64,000 nucleotides of DNA from assembly GCA_900472925.1 (NCBI GenBank), contig UCJU01000031.1:1-64000 (forward strand), written 5' to 3'. The notes under the pieces were generated by a model. That model made no database searches, had not been told where the DNA came from, and worked only from the letters and a program-made list of their open reading frames with translations. Positions 52,820-62,767 of the stretch are shown piece by piece (the first letter of the stretch is position 1; each line of letters starts with the position of its first letter). This stretch comes from Hyphomicrobiales bacterium. Lineage in GTDB: Bacteria > Pseudomonadota > Alphaproteobacteria > Rhizobiales > Rhizobiaceae. The position numbers and the translations under genes are program-made.

Positions 52820-54256
52820 TCAGTTCATCTCGCTAACGAAACGTGTTTCCAGATATGCGCCAACGGCTTCCGAACCACCTTCTGTGCCGTAGCCCGAGTC
52901 CTTGATGCCGCCGAACGGCACTTCCGGCAGGGCAAGGCCGTTGTGGTTGATGGTCAGCATGCCAGCCTCGACCTGACGGCCAAGCTCGTGGGCTGTCTTG
53001 ACCGATCCGGTGAAGGCGAAGGATGCGAGACCGAAGGGCAGGCGGTTGGCTTCCGAGATCGCGTCATCGAACGACTTGAACGTGTTGACGATGGCGACAG
53101 GGCCGAAGGGCTCGTCGTTCATGATCTTGGCCGATGTCGGCACATTTGCCAGCACGGTCGGCTCGAAGAAATTACCCTTGTTGCCGATGCGCTTGCCGCC
53201 GGTCTTCAGTTCCGCGCCGTGTGTGACGGCATCCTGAATGAGCGCTTCCATTGCCGGAATGCGGCGCTCGTTGGCGAGCGGACCCATGGTAACGCCATCT
53301 TCCAGACCGTTGCCGACCTTGACGGCTTCGGCGGCTTTCACGAAGCCATCGAGGAACTGGCTGGCAACGCCTTCCTGCAAGAGGAAACGTGTCGGTGCGA
53401 CGCAGACCTGACCGGCATTGCGGAACTTCGACATCGCCATGATTTCAACGGCCTTGTCGATATTGGCGTCATCGAAGACCATCACAGGCGCGTGGCCGCC
53501 GAGTTCCATTGTGGCGCGCTTCATGTGCTTGCCGGCGAGCGCTGCGAGGTGCTTGCCGATCGGCGTAGAGCCGGTGAAGGAAATCTTGCGGATGACCGGA
53601 TGCGGGATGAGGTATTCGGAGATTTCCGAAGGTACGCCGTAAACGAGGTTGACGACACCAGCGGGAACGCCTGCATCCACGAAGGCGCGGATGAGTTCTG
53701 CGGGCGATGCCGGCGTTTCCTCAGGCGCCTTGACGATGATCGAACAACCGGCGGCGAGCGCTGCGGAGAGCTTGCGCACGATCTGGTTGATCGGGAAGTT
53801 CCACGGTGTGAAGGCGGCGACAGGGCCGACCGGAACCTTGATGGCCAGCTGCGAAACGCCGGTCGCGCGGGCAGGAATGACCTGGCCGTAGGTGCGGCGG
53901 GCTTCTTCGGCAAACCAGTCGATGGTGTCGGCAGCGCCCATGACTTCCATGGCGGACTGGGCCAGCGGCTTGCCCTGTTCTCGTGTCATCAGCCAGGCAA
54001 TCGTGTCCTTGCGCTCACGCAGCAGGTCGGCAGCCTTGCGCATGATCTTGGAGCGCTCATAGGCGGATGTTTCGCGCCAGACCTTGAAGCCCTTGTCGGC
54101 AGCGTCGAGCGCCAGATCGAGATCGGCCTTTTCGGCGTGGGCAATGTTGCCGAGAATCTCGTCGGTCGCAGGGTCAGAAACGGCAATCGTCTTGCCGGAC
54201 AGGGCATCGCGCCATTCGCCGTTGATAAGAAGCTTGATGTCGGGATAGCTATGCAT
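52820..54256 (-). CDS. gabD: NAD(P)-dependent succinate-semialdehyde dehydrogenase
   Basis: 478 residues from ATG 54256 ([18 protein letters not shown]), the usual family start; the frame runs 54 codons further upstream without features. Aldehyde dehydrogenase fold: [39 protein letters not shown], catalytic Glu in [14 protein letters not shown], catalytic Cys in [15 protein letters not shown]. Closest to GabD; glutarate-semialdehyde dehydrogenase is a possible alternative, since the next gene upstream is glutaryl-CoA dehydrogenase. Confidence 0.86.
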   Translation of the reverse strand: MHSYPDIKLLINGEWRDALSGKTIAVSDPATDEILGNIAHAEKADLDLALDAADKGFKVWRETSAYERSKIMRKAADLLRERKDTIAWLMTREQGKPLAQSAMEVMGAADTIDWFAEEARRTYGQVIPARATGVSQLAIKVPVGPVAAFTPWNFPINQIVRKLSAALAAGCSIIVKAPEETPASPAELIRAFVDAGVPAGVVNLVYGVPSEISEYLIPHPVIRKISFTGSTPIGKHLAALAGKHMKRATMELGGHAPVMVFDDANIDKAVEIMAMSKFRNAGQVCVAPTRFLLQEGVASQFLDGFVKAAEAVKVGNGLEDGVTMGPLANERRIPAMEALIQDAVTHGAELKTGGKRIGNKGNFFEPTVLANVPTSAKIMNDEPFGPVAIVNTFKSFDDAISEANRLPFGLASFAFTGSVKTAHELGRQVEAGMLTINHNGLALPEVPFGGIKDSGYGTEGGSEAVGAYLETRFVSEMN

Positions 54257-54497
54257 GTGAAATACCTTCGTGGCTTGACCCACCGGCATGGTGCCGATGC
54301 TTTGGCGTTGACTTGCGGTCTCGGAATTTACCGGCGCTGCATGACGTTTGTTCAGGGACAACAGATGGCAGCGGTTTCCGGATATGGCAATTATGACTGC
54401 CAGAGACGATGGAGACATCTCTATATTAATTCGCGCGGTGACGGTTTCAACCGTCTAGGGCGGGAAAAGTATGATTTTATCTTCGCAATGCAGCAAA

Positions 54498-54523
54498 AAA
54501 CCGGCGATGGGTATCGCCGGTTT
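54498..54523 (-). terminator. Terminator of gcdH
   Basis: Minus strand AAACCGGCGAT-ACCC-ATCGCCGGTTT followed by TTTGC (six T in all). 19 bp after the gcdH stop. Confidence 0.9.
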
Positions 54524-54542
54524 CGTGTCTCAGCCTCAAATT

Positions 54543-55730
54543 TCAGAAAAACGCCTGAATGCCGGTCTGGGCGCGACCGAGGATCAGCGCGTGCACGTCG
54601 TGCGTGCCTTCATAGGTATTGACCGTTTCCAGGTTCTGGGCGTGGCGCATGACGTGGTATTCGATCTGGATACCGTTGCCGCCGTGCATGTCGCGGGCCT
54701 GACGGGCAATATCCAGCGCCTTGCCGCAATTGTTGCGCTTGACGATGGAGATCATTTCCGGTGCCATCTTGTGCTCGTCGAACAGACGACCGACGCGCAG
54801 CGATGCCTGAAGGCCGAGCGTGATTTCGGTCTGCATGTCGGCCAGCTTCTTCTGGTAAAGCTGCATGCCGGCCAGCGGCTTGCCGAACTGCTTGCGGTCC
54901 ATGCCGTATTGATGGGCGCGGAACCAGCAATCTTCGGCAGCACCCAGCACACCCCAGGAAATGCCGTAGCGGGCTCGGTTGAGGCAGCCGAACGGACCCT
55001 TGAGGCCTGAAACATTCGGCAGCAACGCGTCCTCACCCACTTCCACACCGTCCATGACGATTTCGCCGGTGATGGAAGCGCGCAGCGACAGCTTGCCGCC
55101 GATCTTGGGGGCGGACAGGCCCTTCATGCCCTTTTCCAGCACGAAGCCGCGGATCTGGTTGTCATGCGCTTCGGACTTGGCCCAGACGACGAAGACGTCG
55201 GCGATGGGCGAATTGGAAATCCACATCTTGGAACCGCGCAGGCGATAACCGCCTTCGATCTTTTCGGCGCGGGTCTTCATGCCGTTCGGGTCGGAACCGG
55301 CATCCGGCTCCGTCAGGCCGAAGCAGCCGATCAACTCGCCGGAGACGAGGCCCGGCAGATACTTGTCCTTCTGCTCTTCCGAGCCATAGGCAAAGATCGG
55401 GTAGATGACGAGTGAGGACTGCACGCTCATCATCGAGCGATAGCCGCTGTCGATGCGCTCCACTTCACGGGCCACGAGACCGTAGGCCACGTAACTGGCT
55501 TCGGCCGCACCGTATTTTTCAGGCAGCGTAACGCCCAAAAGGCCGGTCTGGCCCATCAGGCGGAACAGTTCAGGCTCGGAGCTTTCGGACAGATAGGCCT
55601 CGTTGATGCGCGGCAGAAGCTCCGATTGGGCAAAGGCCGCCGCCGTATCGCGGATCATCCGCTCGTCTTCGGTCAGTTGGTCCTCGAGAAGAAACGGGTC
55701 CTGCCAATTGAATGCTGTGCGCTCGCTCAC
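54543..55730 (-). CDS. gcdH: Glutaryl-CoA dehydrogenase
   Basis: 395 residues. Acyl-CoA dehydrogenase family, GCDH branch: [29 protein letters not shown] at the N-terminus, FAD-binding [36 protein letters not shown], and the catalytic-base region [24 protein letters not shown] (Glu in TYEGTHD). It oxidises and decarboxylates glutaryl-CoA to crotonyl-CoA in lysine and tryptophan breakdown. Divergent from a LysR regulator over 96 bp. Confidence 0.94.
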   Translation of the reverse strand: MSERTAFNWQDPFLLEDQLTEDERMIRDTAAAFAQSELLPRINEAYLSESSEPELFRLMGQTGLLGVTLPEKYGAAEASYVAYGLVAREVERIDSGYRSMMSVQSSLVIYPIFAYGSEEQKDKYLPGLVSGELIGCFGLTEPDAGSDPNGMKTRAEKIEGGYRLRGSKMWISNSPIADVFVVWAKSEAHDNQIRGFVLEKGMKGLSAPKIGGKLSLRASITGEIVMDGVEVGEDALLPNVSGLKGPFGCLNRARYGISWGVLGAAEDCWFRAHQYGMDRKQFGKPLAGMQLYQKKLADMQTEITLGLQASLRVGRLFDEHKMAPEMISIVKRNNCGKALDIARQARDMHGGNGIQIEYHVMRHAQNLETVNTYEGTHDVHALILGRAQTGIQAFF

Positions 55731-55826
55731 GGTAAATCTCCAAAATTGCTGGGCCGATTATTGGCCTTTGATACCATCGCGGCAAGCCATGTTTACTCAT
55801 TTTGCTATTACAGATAGGAATGCGCC

Positions 55827-56741
55827 ATGACCTCGCTCAGCCGCAAACTTCTGCCCTCCACCAGCGCTCTCGCCGCCTTCGATTCCGTGGCGCGGCTGGG
55901 CAGTTTTTCGCTGGCCGCCGATGAGCTCTCGCTGACGCAAGGGGCCATCAGCAGGCAGGTTCTGTCGCTGGAAGAACAGCTTGGCGTGCGCCTGTTCGAG
56001 CGTGGGGCGCGCGGCGTTTCGCTGACCGCCGAGGGCCAGACCTATGCGAAGGCCATCGGCACGGCGCTGGGCGATATTCGCTCCGCATCCTTGCAGATTA
56101 TGACCAAAACGCATGGCAACACGCTGAATCTCGCCATGCTGCCCACCTTCGGCACGCGCTGGCTGTTGCCGCGTATTCCCGAGTTCGTGGCCGCACACCC
56201 GGAAATCACCCTCAATTTCGCCACCCGCATCGGCCAGTTCGATTTCGAAAAGGAAGGCCTCGATATGGCCATCCATATCGGCCAGCCGGATTGGCCAGCG
56301 GCGGAAAGCACGTTTTTAATGGACGAGATGGTGGCGCCGGTGTGCAGCCCGTCCTTTCTGGCCGCGCATCCCGTTGCCAAGGCGCAAGACATTTCGACGC
56401 TGCCGCTGCTGCATATGGCATCGAGACCCGGCGCATGGGACCATTGGTTCCAGAGCCTGGGGCTTGGCGCACAAAACGCACCCGCCATGCGGTTCGAACA
56501 GTTTTCCAGCGTGGCGCAGGGCTGCATTGCCGGACTGGGCGTGGCGTTGATGCCGCTTTTTCTGATCGATATCGAACTCAAGGCCGGACAACTGGTCGCC
56601 GCCTTTGATCATCAGGTCAAAAGCCCCAGTTCCTATTATGCCGTGGCCCCGCTTTCGCGCATCAACCACGCCCCCGTGGTGCTGTTCAGGCAGTGGCTCT
56701 TGGCGCAAGTCGAAGCGTTTCGCGCGAAAAGCGAATTTTAA
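55827..56741 (+). CDS. LysR family regulator of gcdH (GcdR/GcvA-like)
   Basis: 304 residues. Winged helix (LLPSTSALAAFDSVARLGSFSLAADELSLTQGAISRQVLSLEEQLGVRLFERGARGVSLTAEG) and GcvA-type effector domain (MRFEQFSSVAQGCIAGLGVALMPLFLIDIELKAGQLV). It is divergent from gcdH, the usual arrangement for its direct regulator, and probably responds to glutarate or glutaryl-CoA. Confidence 0.88.
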   Translation: MTSLSRKLLPSTSALAAFDSVARLGSFSLAADELSLTQGAISRQVLSLEEQLGVRLFERGARGVSLTAEGQTYAKAIGTALGDIRSASLQIMTKTHGNTLNLAMLPTFGTRWLLPRIPEFVAAHPEITLNFATRIGQFDFEKEGLDMAIHIGQPDWPAAESTFLMDEMVAPVCSPSFLAAHPVAKAQDISTLPLLHMASRPGAWDHWFQSLGLGAQNAPAMRFEQFSSVAQGCIAGLGVALMPLFLIDIELKAGQLVAAFDHQVKSPSSYYAVAPLSRINHAPVVLFRQWLLAQVEAFRAKSEF

Positions 56742-56826
56742 TTTCGCACTCGTTTCCGTCACTTAACGCTCCAGCTCAAAAATCCTGGGCTTGACGACTC
56801 GACAGGAACTCCAATTCGAATTAGCC

Positions 56827-56844
56827 TGATTAAACGTTTAATCA
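56827..56844. promoter_or_regulatory. LacI-type operator palindrome
   Basis: TGATTAAACGTTTAATCA, an 18-bp perfect palindrome with the central CG typical of LacI/GalR operators. It lies 16 bp before the ATG of the LacI gene, so binding would repress that gene and the operon behind it. Confidence 0.82.
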
Positions 56845-56860
56845 AGCGAATGGATGAGCC

Positions 56861-57928
56861 ATGACCTCCGGTCGTGCGGGCGCAAATCTGACGGCGATCG
56901 CCTCGGCACTCGGTGTGTCGGCGGCGACGGTGTCCAATGCGCTCTCCGGCAAGGGTCGCGTCTCCGCAGAGCTTTCCGAAAAAATCCGCTTCAAGGCCCA
57001 TGAAATCGGTTACGTGCCCAGCATCGCCGGTCGCGCGCTGCGCACCGGCAAAAGTGGGGTTCTGGGTCTCGTCCTGCCGGATATCGCCAATCCGCTTTTC
57101 CCGCAGATCGCCCAGGCCATCGAAAAAGCGGCTGACACTGCCGGTTATGGCGTGCTGATTGCCGACAGCCATGGCGATGTCGCCAAGCAGACGGAAGCAA
57201 TCAACCGCCTCATCGAACGCGGCGTCGAAGGCATGGTTGTCGTGCCGCGTCGCGGCACGCGCATCGGCAATGTCGATTGCCCCGTGGCCGTCATCGATTC
57301 CCCCTCCACGCCCGGCAATACGGTTGCTGCCGATCATTGGGACGGCGGTTTCCAGATGGGTCGTCATCTGGCTGAACTCGGCCACCGCAAGGTCGTCATC
57401 ATCGGCAACAATCCTGACTCCAACGTACAGAATGACCGCGTGGGCGGCATCCGCTCCGGCCTGTCCGGCGTGGCTGAGACCGAGACATTGTGGATATCGT
57501 CTCTGGAAAAGCAGGACGGGGCAGGGTGCCCTCTGGGCGTCGCAGCCAAGGTGGCGCAGGGCTTTACGGCTTTTGCCGCAGTCTCCGATCTTCATGCGCT
57601 TCGGGTTCTCACCGAATTGCAGCGCGATGGCATCACCGTGCCGGAACAGGCCAGCGTCACCGGTTTCGACGACCTCATCTGGGCGCCGGTGGTGACCCCG
57701 GCACTGACAACCATCCGCATGGATATGGTGCGGATTGCCGATCTGGCCATTACCGCGCTGGTGCGCAGCATCGGCACTGATAATCCCGATAGCCGTTCCG
57801 CCCATGGCGGCGTCATCGCCGACATTTCGAAAGTGGCGATGGAACTGGTCATCCGCCATTCGTCCGGCCCAAACAATAAGAAGCAGGCAGACAACAAAAC
57901 CTCGACAGCAGGAGAACTCGCATCATGA
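56861..57928 (+). CDS. LacI family transcriptional regulator
   Basis: 355 residues. N-terminal LacI helix-turn-helix and hinge (LTAIASALGVSAATVSNALSGKGRVSAELSEKIRFKAHEIGYVPSIAGRALRTGKSG), then a periplasmic-binding-like core (LGLVLPDIANPLFPQIAQAIEKAADTAGYGVLIADSHGD). Its end overlaps the start of the solute-binding protein gene by 4 bp (ATGA), so it is in the operon it likely controls, via the palindrome just upstream. Effector likely a purine or nucleoside, from the enzymes downstream. Confidence 0.9.
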   Translation: MTSGRAGANLTAIASALGVSAATVSNALSGKGRVSAELSEKIRFKAHEIGYVPSIAGRALRTGKSGVLGLVLPDIANPLFPQIAQAIEKAADTAGYGVLIADSHGDVAKQTEAINRLIERGVEGMVVVPRRGTRIGNVDCPVAVIDSPSTPGNTVAADHWDGGFQMGRHLAELGHRKVVIIGNNPDSNVQNDRVGGIRSGLSGVAETETLWISSLEKQDGAGCPLGVAAKVAQGFTAFAAVSDLHALRVLTELQRDGITVPEQASVTGFDDLIWAPVVTPALTTIRMDMVRIADLAITALVRSIGTDNPDSRSAHGGVIADISKVAMELVIRHSSGPNNKKQADNKTSTAGELAS

Positions 57929-58947
57929 AAAAGATCATTCTGGCATCCGGCGCAGCCCTGATGCTGTCCATGGGTGCCGCGCAGGCGCAGGACAAGACGC
58001 TGACGATTTCCGTCTATGCCTTCGCGCAGGACGAATTCAAGGAACTGGTCTACACGCCGTTCGAAGCCAAATGCGGCTGCAAGCTGGTGGTGGAAACCGG
58101 CAACAGCGTCGAGCGTCTGGCCAAGATGGAAGCCAACAAGGCCAATCCGGTTGTCGATCTCGCCATCGTCTCCATGGCCGATGCGCTGTCCGCCGCCCGC
58201 AAGGACTTGATCCAGAAGATCGACACCTCCAAGGTGCCGAATGTCGAAAAGCTCTACGATATCGCCAAGGATCCGAATGGCGATGGTATGAGCGTCGGCG
58301 TCAATTTCTACGCCACATCCATCGTCTACCGCACCGACAAGATGAAGATCGATTCGTGGGCCGATCTGCTCAAAGACGGCGTGGTCGATCACGTCGCCTT
58401 CCCGAACGTCACCACCAATCAGGGCCCGCCTGCGCTCTACATGCTGGGCAAGGCCATCGGCAAGGATACGCCAGACCTCTCCGGCGCCATCGAGGCTGTT
58501 GGTGAAAAGAAGGACGAGATCGTCACCTTCTACGTCAAGTCCTCGCAGCTGGTGCAGCTGATGCAGCAGGAAGAAATCTGGGCAGCCCCCATCGGCCGTT
58601 TCTCCTGGGCACCGTTTACCAAGCTCGACCTGCCGCTGGCATGGGCAACGCCCAAGGAAGGCCAGACGGGTGGCATGAATGTTCTCGTCGTGCCGAAGAA
58701 CGGCAAGAACGAAGATTTGGCGCTGCAATTCATGGACTTCTGGCTTTCGACGGATGTGCAGAAGGCGCTTGCTGAAAAACTGGTCGATAGCCCGACCAAC
58801 AAGGAAGTGAAGGTCTCAGACGAAGTCGCCAACAACATCACCTACGGCGATGAGACCGCAAAGAGCCTTCAGCTTATCCCATCTGCTGCGACGCTGGATA
58901 ACCGCGACAAGTGGTTGTCGGAGTGGAATGCGAAGGTTGGTCAGTAA
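57925..58947 (+). CDS. ABC transporter substrate-binding protein, Pot-type
   Basis: 340 residues. Signal peptide MKKIILASGAALMLSMGAAQA, mature protein of the spermidine/putrescine/iron-type solute-binding group (LTISVYAFAQDEFKELVYTPFEAKCGCKLVVETGNSVERLAKMEANKANPVVDLAIVSMAD). Two cysteines sit close together in CGCKL. The ligand is not fixed by sequence. It shares an operon with nucleoside hydrolase and adenine deaminase, so nucleosides or purines are a better guess than polyamines. Confidence 0.85.
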   Translation: MKKIILASGAALMLSMGAAQAQDKTLTISVYAFAQDEFKELVYTPFEAKCGCKLVVETGNSVERLAKMEANKANPVVDLAIVSMADALSAARKDLIQKIDTSKVPNVEKLYDIAKDPNGDGMSVGVNFYATSIVYRTDKMKIDSWADLLKDGVVDHVAFPNVTTNQGPPALYMLGKAIGKDTPDLSGAIEAVGEKKDEIVTFYVKSSQLVQLMQQEEIWAAPIGRFSWAPFTKLDLPLAWATPKEGQTGGMNVLVVPKNGKNEDLALQFMDFWLSTDVQKALAEKLVDSPTNKEVKVSDEVANNITYGDETAKSLQLIPSAATLDNRDKWLSEWNAKVGQ

Positions 58948-58987
58948 GAACGGTTCGGGCGTGAGGGCTACGTGCTTGCGCACGTCA

Positions 58988-59140
58988 CCCCCTCTGTCCT
59001 GCCGGACATCTCCCCCCTCAAGGGGGAGATCGACCCAGAGCAACCCTCCCTCTTCCAGTGAGCGTCACGGTTATATTGTGACGGCGCGTCCAGCCAATCT
59101 CCCCACCTGAGGGGGAGATGCCCGGCAGGGCAGAGGGGGG
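58988..59140. repeat. Rhizobial intergenic mosaic element (RIME-like)
   Basis: A 153-bp palindromic element. Outer arms: CCCCCTCTGTCCTGCCGGACATCTCCCCC-type left end, complemented by the right end GGGGGAGATGCCCGGCAGGGCAGAGGGGG apart from a few bases. Inner hairpins are ATCTCCCCC-CTCAA-GGGGGAGAT (59009-59031) and GTCAC ... GTGAC (59064-59083). Sequences of this form are repeated in rhizobial and Agrobacterium intergenic regions. It sits inside the transporter operon, between the binding protein and permease genes. Its family name is by recollection and not from a search. Confidence 0.75.
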
Positions 59141-59216
59141 CTGGCACTCACCAACGCTCAATAACAAATCCTCCGCCAAGCAAAGGCGGAGACATGTCAA
59201 CACCGGAGAAGACTCC

Positions 59217-60044
59217 ATGTTTCAAAACCGGGCCGAAGCCTTGGCGCTTGCCTTGCCCGCCGCGATCTTTGCGGCGGCGGTGTTTCTTGTGCCGGTGTTC
59301 ATCCTTCTGTCGGAAGGATTTCGCACTGCCGATGGCTGGACCTTCCAGGCCTATGTGGATTTCTTCTTTGATCCGCTGAACCGCGCCGTGTTCCTGCGCA
59401 CGCTGAAACTCGGGGCCATCGTCACCGTCGTCTCCGCCATTATCGGTTACGCAGCGGCCTTCGCCATCGTCAATCTTCCGGCCAGTTCCAAAGGCCATAT
59501 GATCAACCTCGTCATTCTGCCGTTGATGATCTCGCCCGTGGCGCGCACCTATGCCTGGATCGTCATTCTCGGGCGTACCGGCATGGTCAACGAGTTGCTG
59601 AAACTGGTGGGCCTGACGGATGCGCCGATCCGCATTCTGTTTTCCGAAACTGCCGTCTTCATCGGCCTATTGCAATTGTTTCTGCCGCTGATGATCATCT
59701 CCCTTATCAGTGCGCTGGAAAACATGCCCAAAGACGTGATCGCGGCCTCGCGGGTTCTGGGTGCCAACTGGTTGCAGGTGTTCTGGAAGGTCATTCTGCC
59801 GCTGACCAAGGAAGGTCTTGTCGTCGGCGGCACTTTGGTCTTCACCGGCTCGCTGACGGCCTATATTACGCCCGCCATTCTCGGTGGCTCCAAGGTCCTG
59901 ATGCTGGAAACGCTGCTCTACCAGCAGGTTACGGTTTCCAACAATTTCGTCGCCGCCAGCGTCATCGCTTTCATCCTGATCGTCATGAGCTTTGCGGCCA
60001 ATATCCTGCTCAAGCGCATCGCCACGGCAAGGAATAAAAAATGA
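59217..60044 (+). CDS. ABC transporter permease (PotB-like)
   Basis: 275 residues from ATG 59217, preceded by CCGGAGAAG; the frame extends upstream without features. Six membrane helices; coupling motif ASRVLGANWLQVFWKVILPLTKEGLVVG. First of two membrane subunits. It follows the RIME-like repeat and overlaps the next gene by 4 bp. Confidence 0.88.
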   Translation: MFQNRAEALALALPAAIFAAAVFLVPVFILLSEGFRTADGWTFQAYVDFFFDPLNRAVFLRTLKLGAIVTVVSAIIGYAAAFAIVNLPASSKGHMINLVILPLMISPVARTYAWIVILGRTGMVNELLKLVGLTDAPIRILFSETAVFIGLLQLFLPLMIISLISALENMPKDVIAASRVLGANWLQVFWKVILPLTKEGLVVGGTLVFTGSLTAYITPAILGGSKVLMLETLLYQQVTVSNNFVAASVIAFILIVMSFAANILLKRIATARNKK

Positions 60045-60820
60045 CCCGGAACCTCTTTATTCCGCTGACGCTTGCGCTGGTCATCGGCTTTCTGATCGGC
60101 CCGTTCCTCATCATCGTCGCTGCCTCCTTTTCGGCGGGTGACACGCTGGCCTTTCCGCCGCAGGGCTTTTCGCTGAAATGGATCGCCAAGGTCTTCACGG
60201 TCGAAAGCTTCCGTGAAAGCTTTGCCATGTCGATGTTTCTCGCCATCGGCGGCACCTTAGCAGCGCTGATCCTTGGCGTTCCCGCATCCTACGCCATGTC
60301 GCGCTACAAGCTGCCCTTTTCGGAAACCATCCGCACCATCGTCTCGGCACCCATCATCGTTCCCGGCATCATCGTCGGTCTGGCGCTGCTGCGCTATTTC
60401 GTCGTGCCCTTCGGCATCGGCATTACGCTGGCGCTGTTTCTGGCCCACACGGCGCTGATCCTGCCCTATGCTGTGCGGGTGGTATCGGCCAGCCTGACCA
60501 ACCTGCGCTCGGATATCGAAGAAGCGGCGGTGCTACTCGGCTCATCCCGGATCGGCGCATTCTTCCGCGTCGTGCTGCCCAATATTCGTGGCGGCATCCT
60601 CTCGGCCTTCATTCTGGGTTTCGTCACCAGCTTCAATCAGGTGCCGGTGTCGCTTTTCCTGTCCGGTCCGGGCGTTCGCACCCTGCCCATCGATATGCTG
60701 GGCTATATGGAAATCGTCTTCGACCCATCCGTGGCAGCGCTATCGTCGCTGCTCGCCTTCCTGTCCATCGGCATTGTTTTCATGGCCGAACGTTTTCTGG
60801 GGTTCTCCCGTTATGTCTGA
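60041..60820 (+). CDS. ABC transporter permease (PotC-like)
   Basis: 259 residues, six membrane helices; coupling motif EEAAVLLGSSRIGAFFRVVLPNIRGGILSAFILGFVTSFNQVPVSLFL, characteristic of the PotC group. Overlaps the ATPase gene by 8 bp. Second membrane subunit of the LacI-controlled transporter. Confidence 0.88.
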   Translation: MTRNLFIPLTLALVIGFLIGPFLIIVAASFSAGDTLAFPPQGFSLKWIAKVFTVESFRESFAMSMFLAIGGTLAALILGVPASYAMSRYKLPFSETIRTIVSAPIIVPGIIVGLALLRYFVVPFGIGITLALFLAHTALILPYAVRVVSASLTNLRSDIEEAAVLLGSSRIGAFFRVVLPNIRGGILSAFILGFVTSFNQVPVSLFLSGPGVRTLPIDMLGYMEIVFDPSVAALSSLLAFLSIGIVFMAERFLGFSRYV

Positions 60821-61838
60821 TGCAAATTATCTCTCGCTGCAGAACCTGTCGCTGGCCTATGGCAATTCCGTTGCCGTCAAGGACCTGAACCTCGATATCC
60901 GCAAGGGCGAGCTTCTGGCGCTGCTCGGCCCATCCGGCTGCGGCAAGACCACGACGATGCGCGCCATTGCCGGGTTGATGCCGGTGGCCGCCGGTCGCAT
61001 CGATCTCGATGGCGCCGATATCACCCGTGTATCCGCCAACAAGCGGGCCGTGGGGCTTGTCTTCCAGTCCTACGCGCTGTTCCCGCATCTGACCGTCTAC
61101 GAAAACGTCGCCTTCGGTTTGAAGCTGAAGGGCATGAAGGGCTCTGCCCTTGATGACAAAGTCGCATCCGGCCTGAAATCCGTTGGCCTGTCCGCTTTCG
61201 CCACCCGCAAACCGGCGGAACTTTCGGGCGGGCAGCAGCAGCGCGTGGCGCTGGCCCGCTCCATGGTCATGGACCCCAAGGTTCTGCTTCTGGATGAGCC
61301 GCTGTCCAATCTCGATGCCCGGCTGCGGCTGGAAATGCGCACGGAGCTTCAGCGCGTGCAGAAGGCCACCGGCGTCACCATGATTTTCGTTACACACGAC
61401 CAGATCGAGGCTCTGGCGCTGGCAGACCGTATCGTGGTGATGAAAAATGGTGTCATCGAACAGATCGGCACACCGGAAGAAATCTATAACGCACCGGCAT
61501 CGTCTTTCGTGGCTGACTTCGTCGGCTTTGAAAACATCTTTCGTCTGGAGGGTGGTTTGCTGAAGACTGATAACGGAAGCATTCCCCTTTCCGGCCAGGT
61601 TCCGAGTACGGCGGGCCTGGCATGGAGGCCGCGCATGGTAACCCTTGGTTCAGGACCTTTCGAGGGCACCGTGCGCGGCACGTCTTTTGCGGGCAATGCC
61701 CGTGAATATCTGCTGGATACGCCGCTTGGACCGATCAAGGCCGAGGTCGATGCCGCCTTGCCGGTGCAGGATATCGGTACGCCCCTTGCCTTCGACCTGC
61801 CGGTCAGGAAAGCAGTCAGCCTGAAGGTGTTCAGCTGA
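60813..61838 (+). CDS. ABC transporter ATP-binding protein (PotA-like)
   Basis: 341 residues from ATG 60813 (the open frame starts earlier, but family similarity begins here). Walker A GPSGCGKTTTMRAIAGLM, signature SGGQQQRVALARSMVMD, Walker B VLLLDEPLSNLD, switch VTHDQIEALALADRIVVM, and a C-terminal TOBE-like domain. Energises the transporter. The nucleoside hydrolase gene begins 2 bp after its stop. Confidence 0.9.
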   Translation: MSDANYLSLQNLSLAYGNSVAVKDLNLDIRKGELLALLGPSGCGKTTTMRAIAGLMPVAAGRIDLDGADITRVSANKRAVGLVFQSYALFPHLTVYENVAFGLKLKGMKGSALDDKVASGLKSVGLSAFATRKPAELSGGQQQRVALARSMVMDPKVLLLDEPLSNLDARLRLEMRTELQRVQKATGVTMIFVTHDQIEALALADRIVVMKNGVIEQIGTPEEIYNAPASSFVADFVGFENIFRLEGGLLKTDNGSIPLSGQVPSTAGLAWRPRMVTLGSGPFEGTVRGTSFAGNAREYLLDTPLGPIKAEVDAALPVQDIGTPLAFDLPVRKAVSLKVFS

Positions 61839-61840
61839 CC

Positions 61841-62767
61841 ATGGCTATCTGGATCGATTGCGACATGGGCTTCGATGACATTGCCGCCGTGATGGTGGCG
61901 ACGTCTCATGGACTTCAGATCGATGGCCTCTCGCTGGTGTTCGGCAACGCACCACTTGCGCAGGTGCGCCGCAATGCTGCCAGCGCGAAAATGGCCTTTG
62001 GCTGGACGTTTCCCATCCATACCGGCCGAGAAAACCCGGTTCTCGGAACGCTGGAGACGGCACAAACCATTCTTGGTGACACCGGCATTCCAACGGTTGG
62101 TGCAGGCCTGCCCGACGCTGACGATCTGCCGCATAGCGATGCTTTCACGGCGCTTTGCGATTGGCTTTCAGATGGCAAAGGCGAAAAGCGTGTTCTCGCG
62201 CTCGGCCCCATCACAAACATCGCCGCCATCTGCCTCGCAAGACCTGATCTCGCTTGCCGTATAACCGATCTCATCTGGATGGGCGGCGGCGTCACGGCTG
62301 GCAATCACACCGCCTCTGCCGAATTCAACGCCTTTGCCGATCCCGAAGCGCTGGCCATCGTCATCGCCCACGGTCTGCCCTTACGCATGGTCGATCTCGA
62401 TCTGTGCCGCCGGGTGACCGCTGGACCATCCGATGTCGCACCCGTCCGTGCGGCGGGCGGCAAAAATGCCGGTTTGATTGCCGATATGCTGGAAGGTTTC
62501 GTCAACATCGCAACCAGCCGCGGGCGCGATGCCATGGCCCTTTACGACCCCTGCGCAGCCGTTGCCTTGGTGGCCCCGGATTGCATCGGCTGGAAAAAGG
62601 CACGCGTGGATGTCGAGCTTCACGGCACTTTGACGCGTGGTCGGACCGTGGTCGAAACCCGCGCCGCCCATGCCGCAACATTCAACGCGCATTTCGCCGA
62701 AACGGTGGATGCGATCAGCGCCAAAACCATCATTCTCGATGCCCTGCGTCTGGAGGCCAGCCGATGA
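61841..62767 (+). CDS. Nucleoside hydrolase (IunH family)
   Basis: 308 residues. Calcium-binding DxDxxxDD motif at the N-terminus, WIDCDMGFDDIAAVMVA (family consensus DTDPGIDD, with changes in the variable positions only), LGPITNIAAICLARPDL, and a late DPCAAVALVAPD region with the fourth metal-site Asp. It cuts N-glycosidic bonds of purine or pyrimidine ribonucleosides to free base and ribose. The base would go to the adenine deaminase encoded next (4-bp overlap). Confidence 0.88.
   Translation: MAIWIDCDMGFDDIAAVMVATSHGLQIDGLSLVFGNAPLAQVRRNAASAKMAFGWTFPIHTGRENPVLGTLETAQTILGDTGIPTVGAGLPDADDLPHSDAFTALCDWLSDGKGEKRVLALGPITNIAAICLARPDLACRITDLIWMGGGVTAGNHTASAEFNAFADPEALAIVIAHGLPLRMVDLDLCRRVTAGPSDVAPVRAAGGKNAGLIADMLEGFVNIATSRGRDAMALYDPCAAVALVAPDCIGWKKARVDVELHGTLTRGRTVVETRAAHAATFNAHFAETVDAISAKTIILDALRLEASR

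Noticed and set aside
52943..54622. 559-codon plus-strand open frame opposite gabD
   Set aside because: An antisense shadow of the aldehyde dehydrogenase; composition and lack of motifs fit a non-coding frame.
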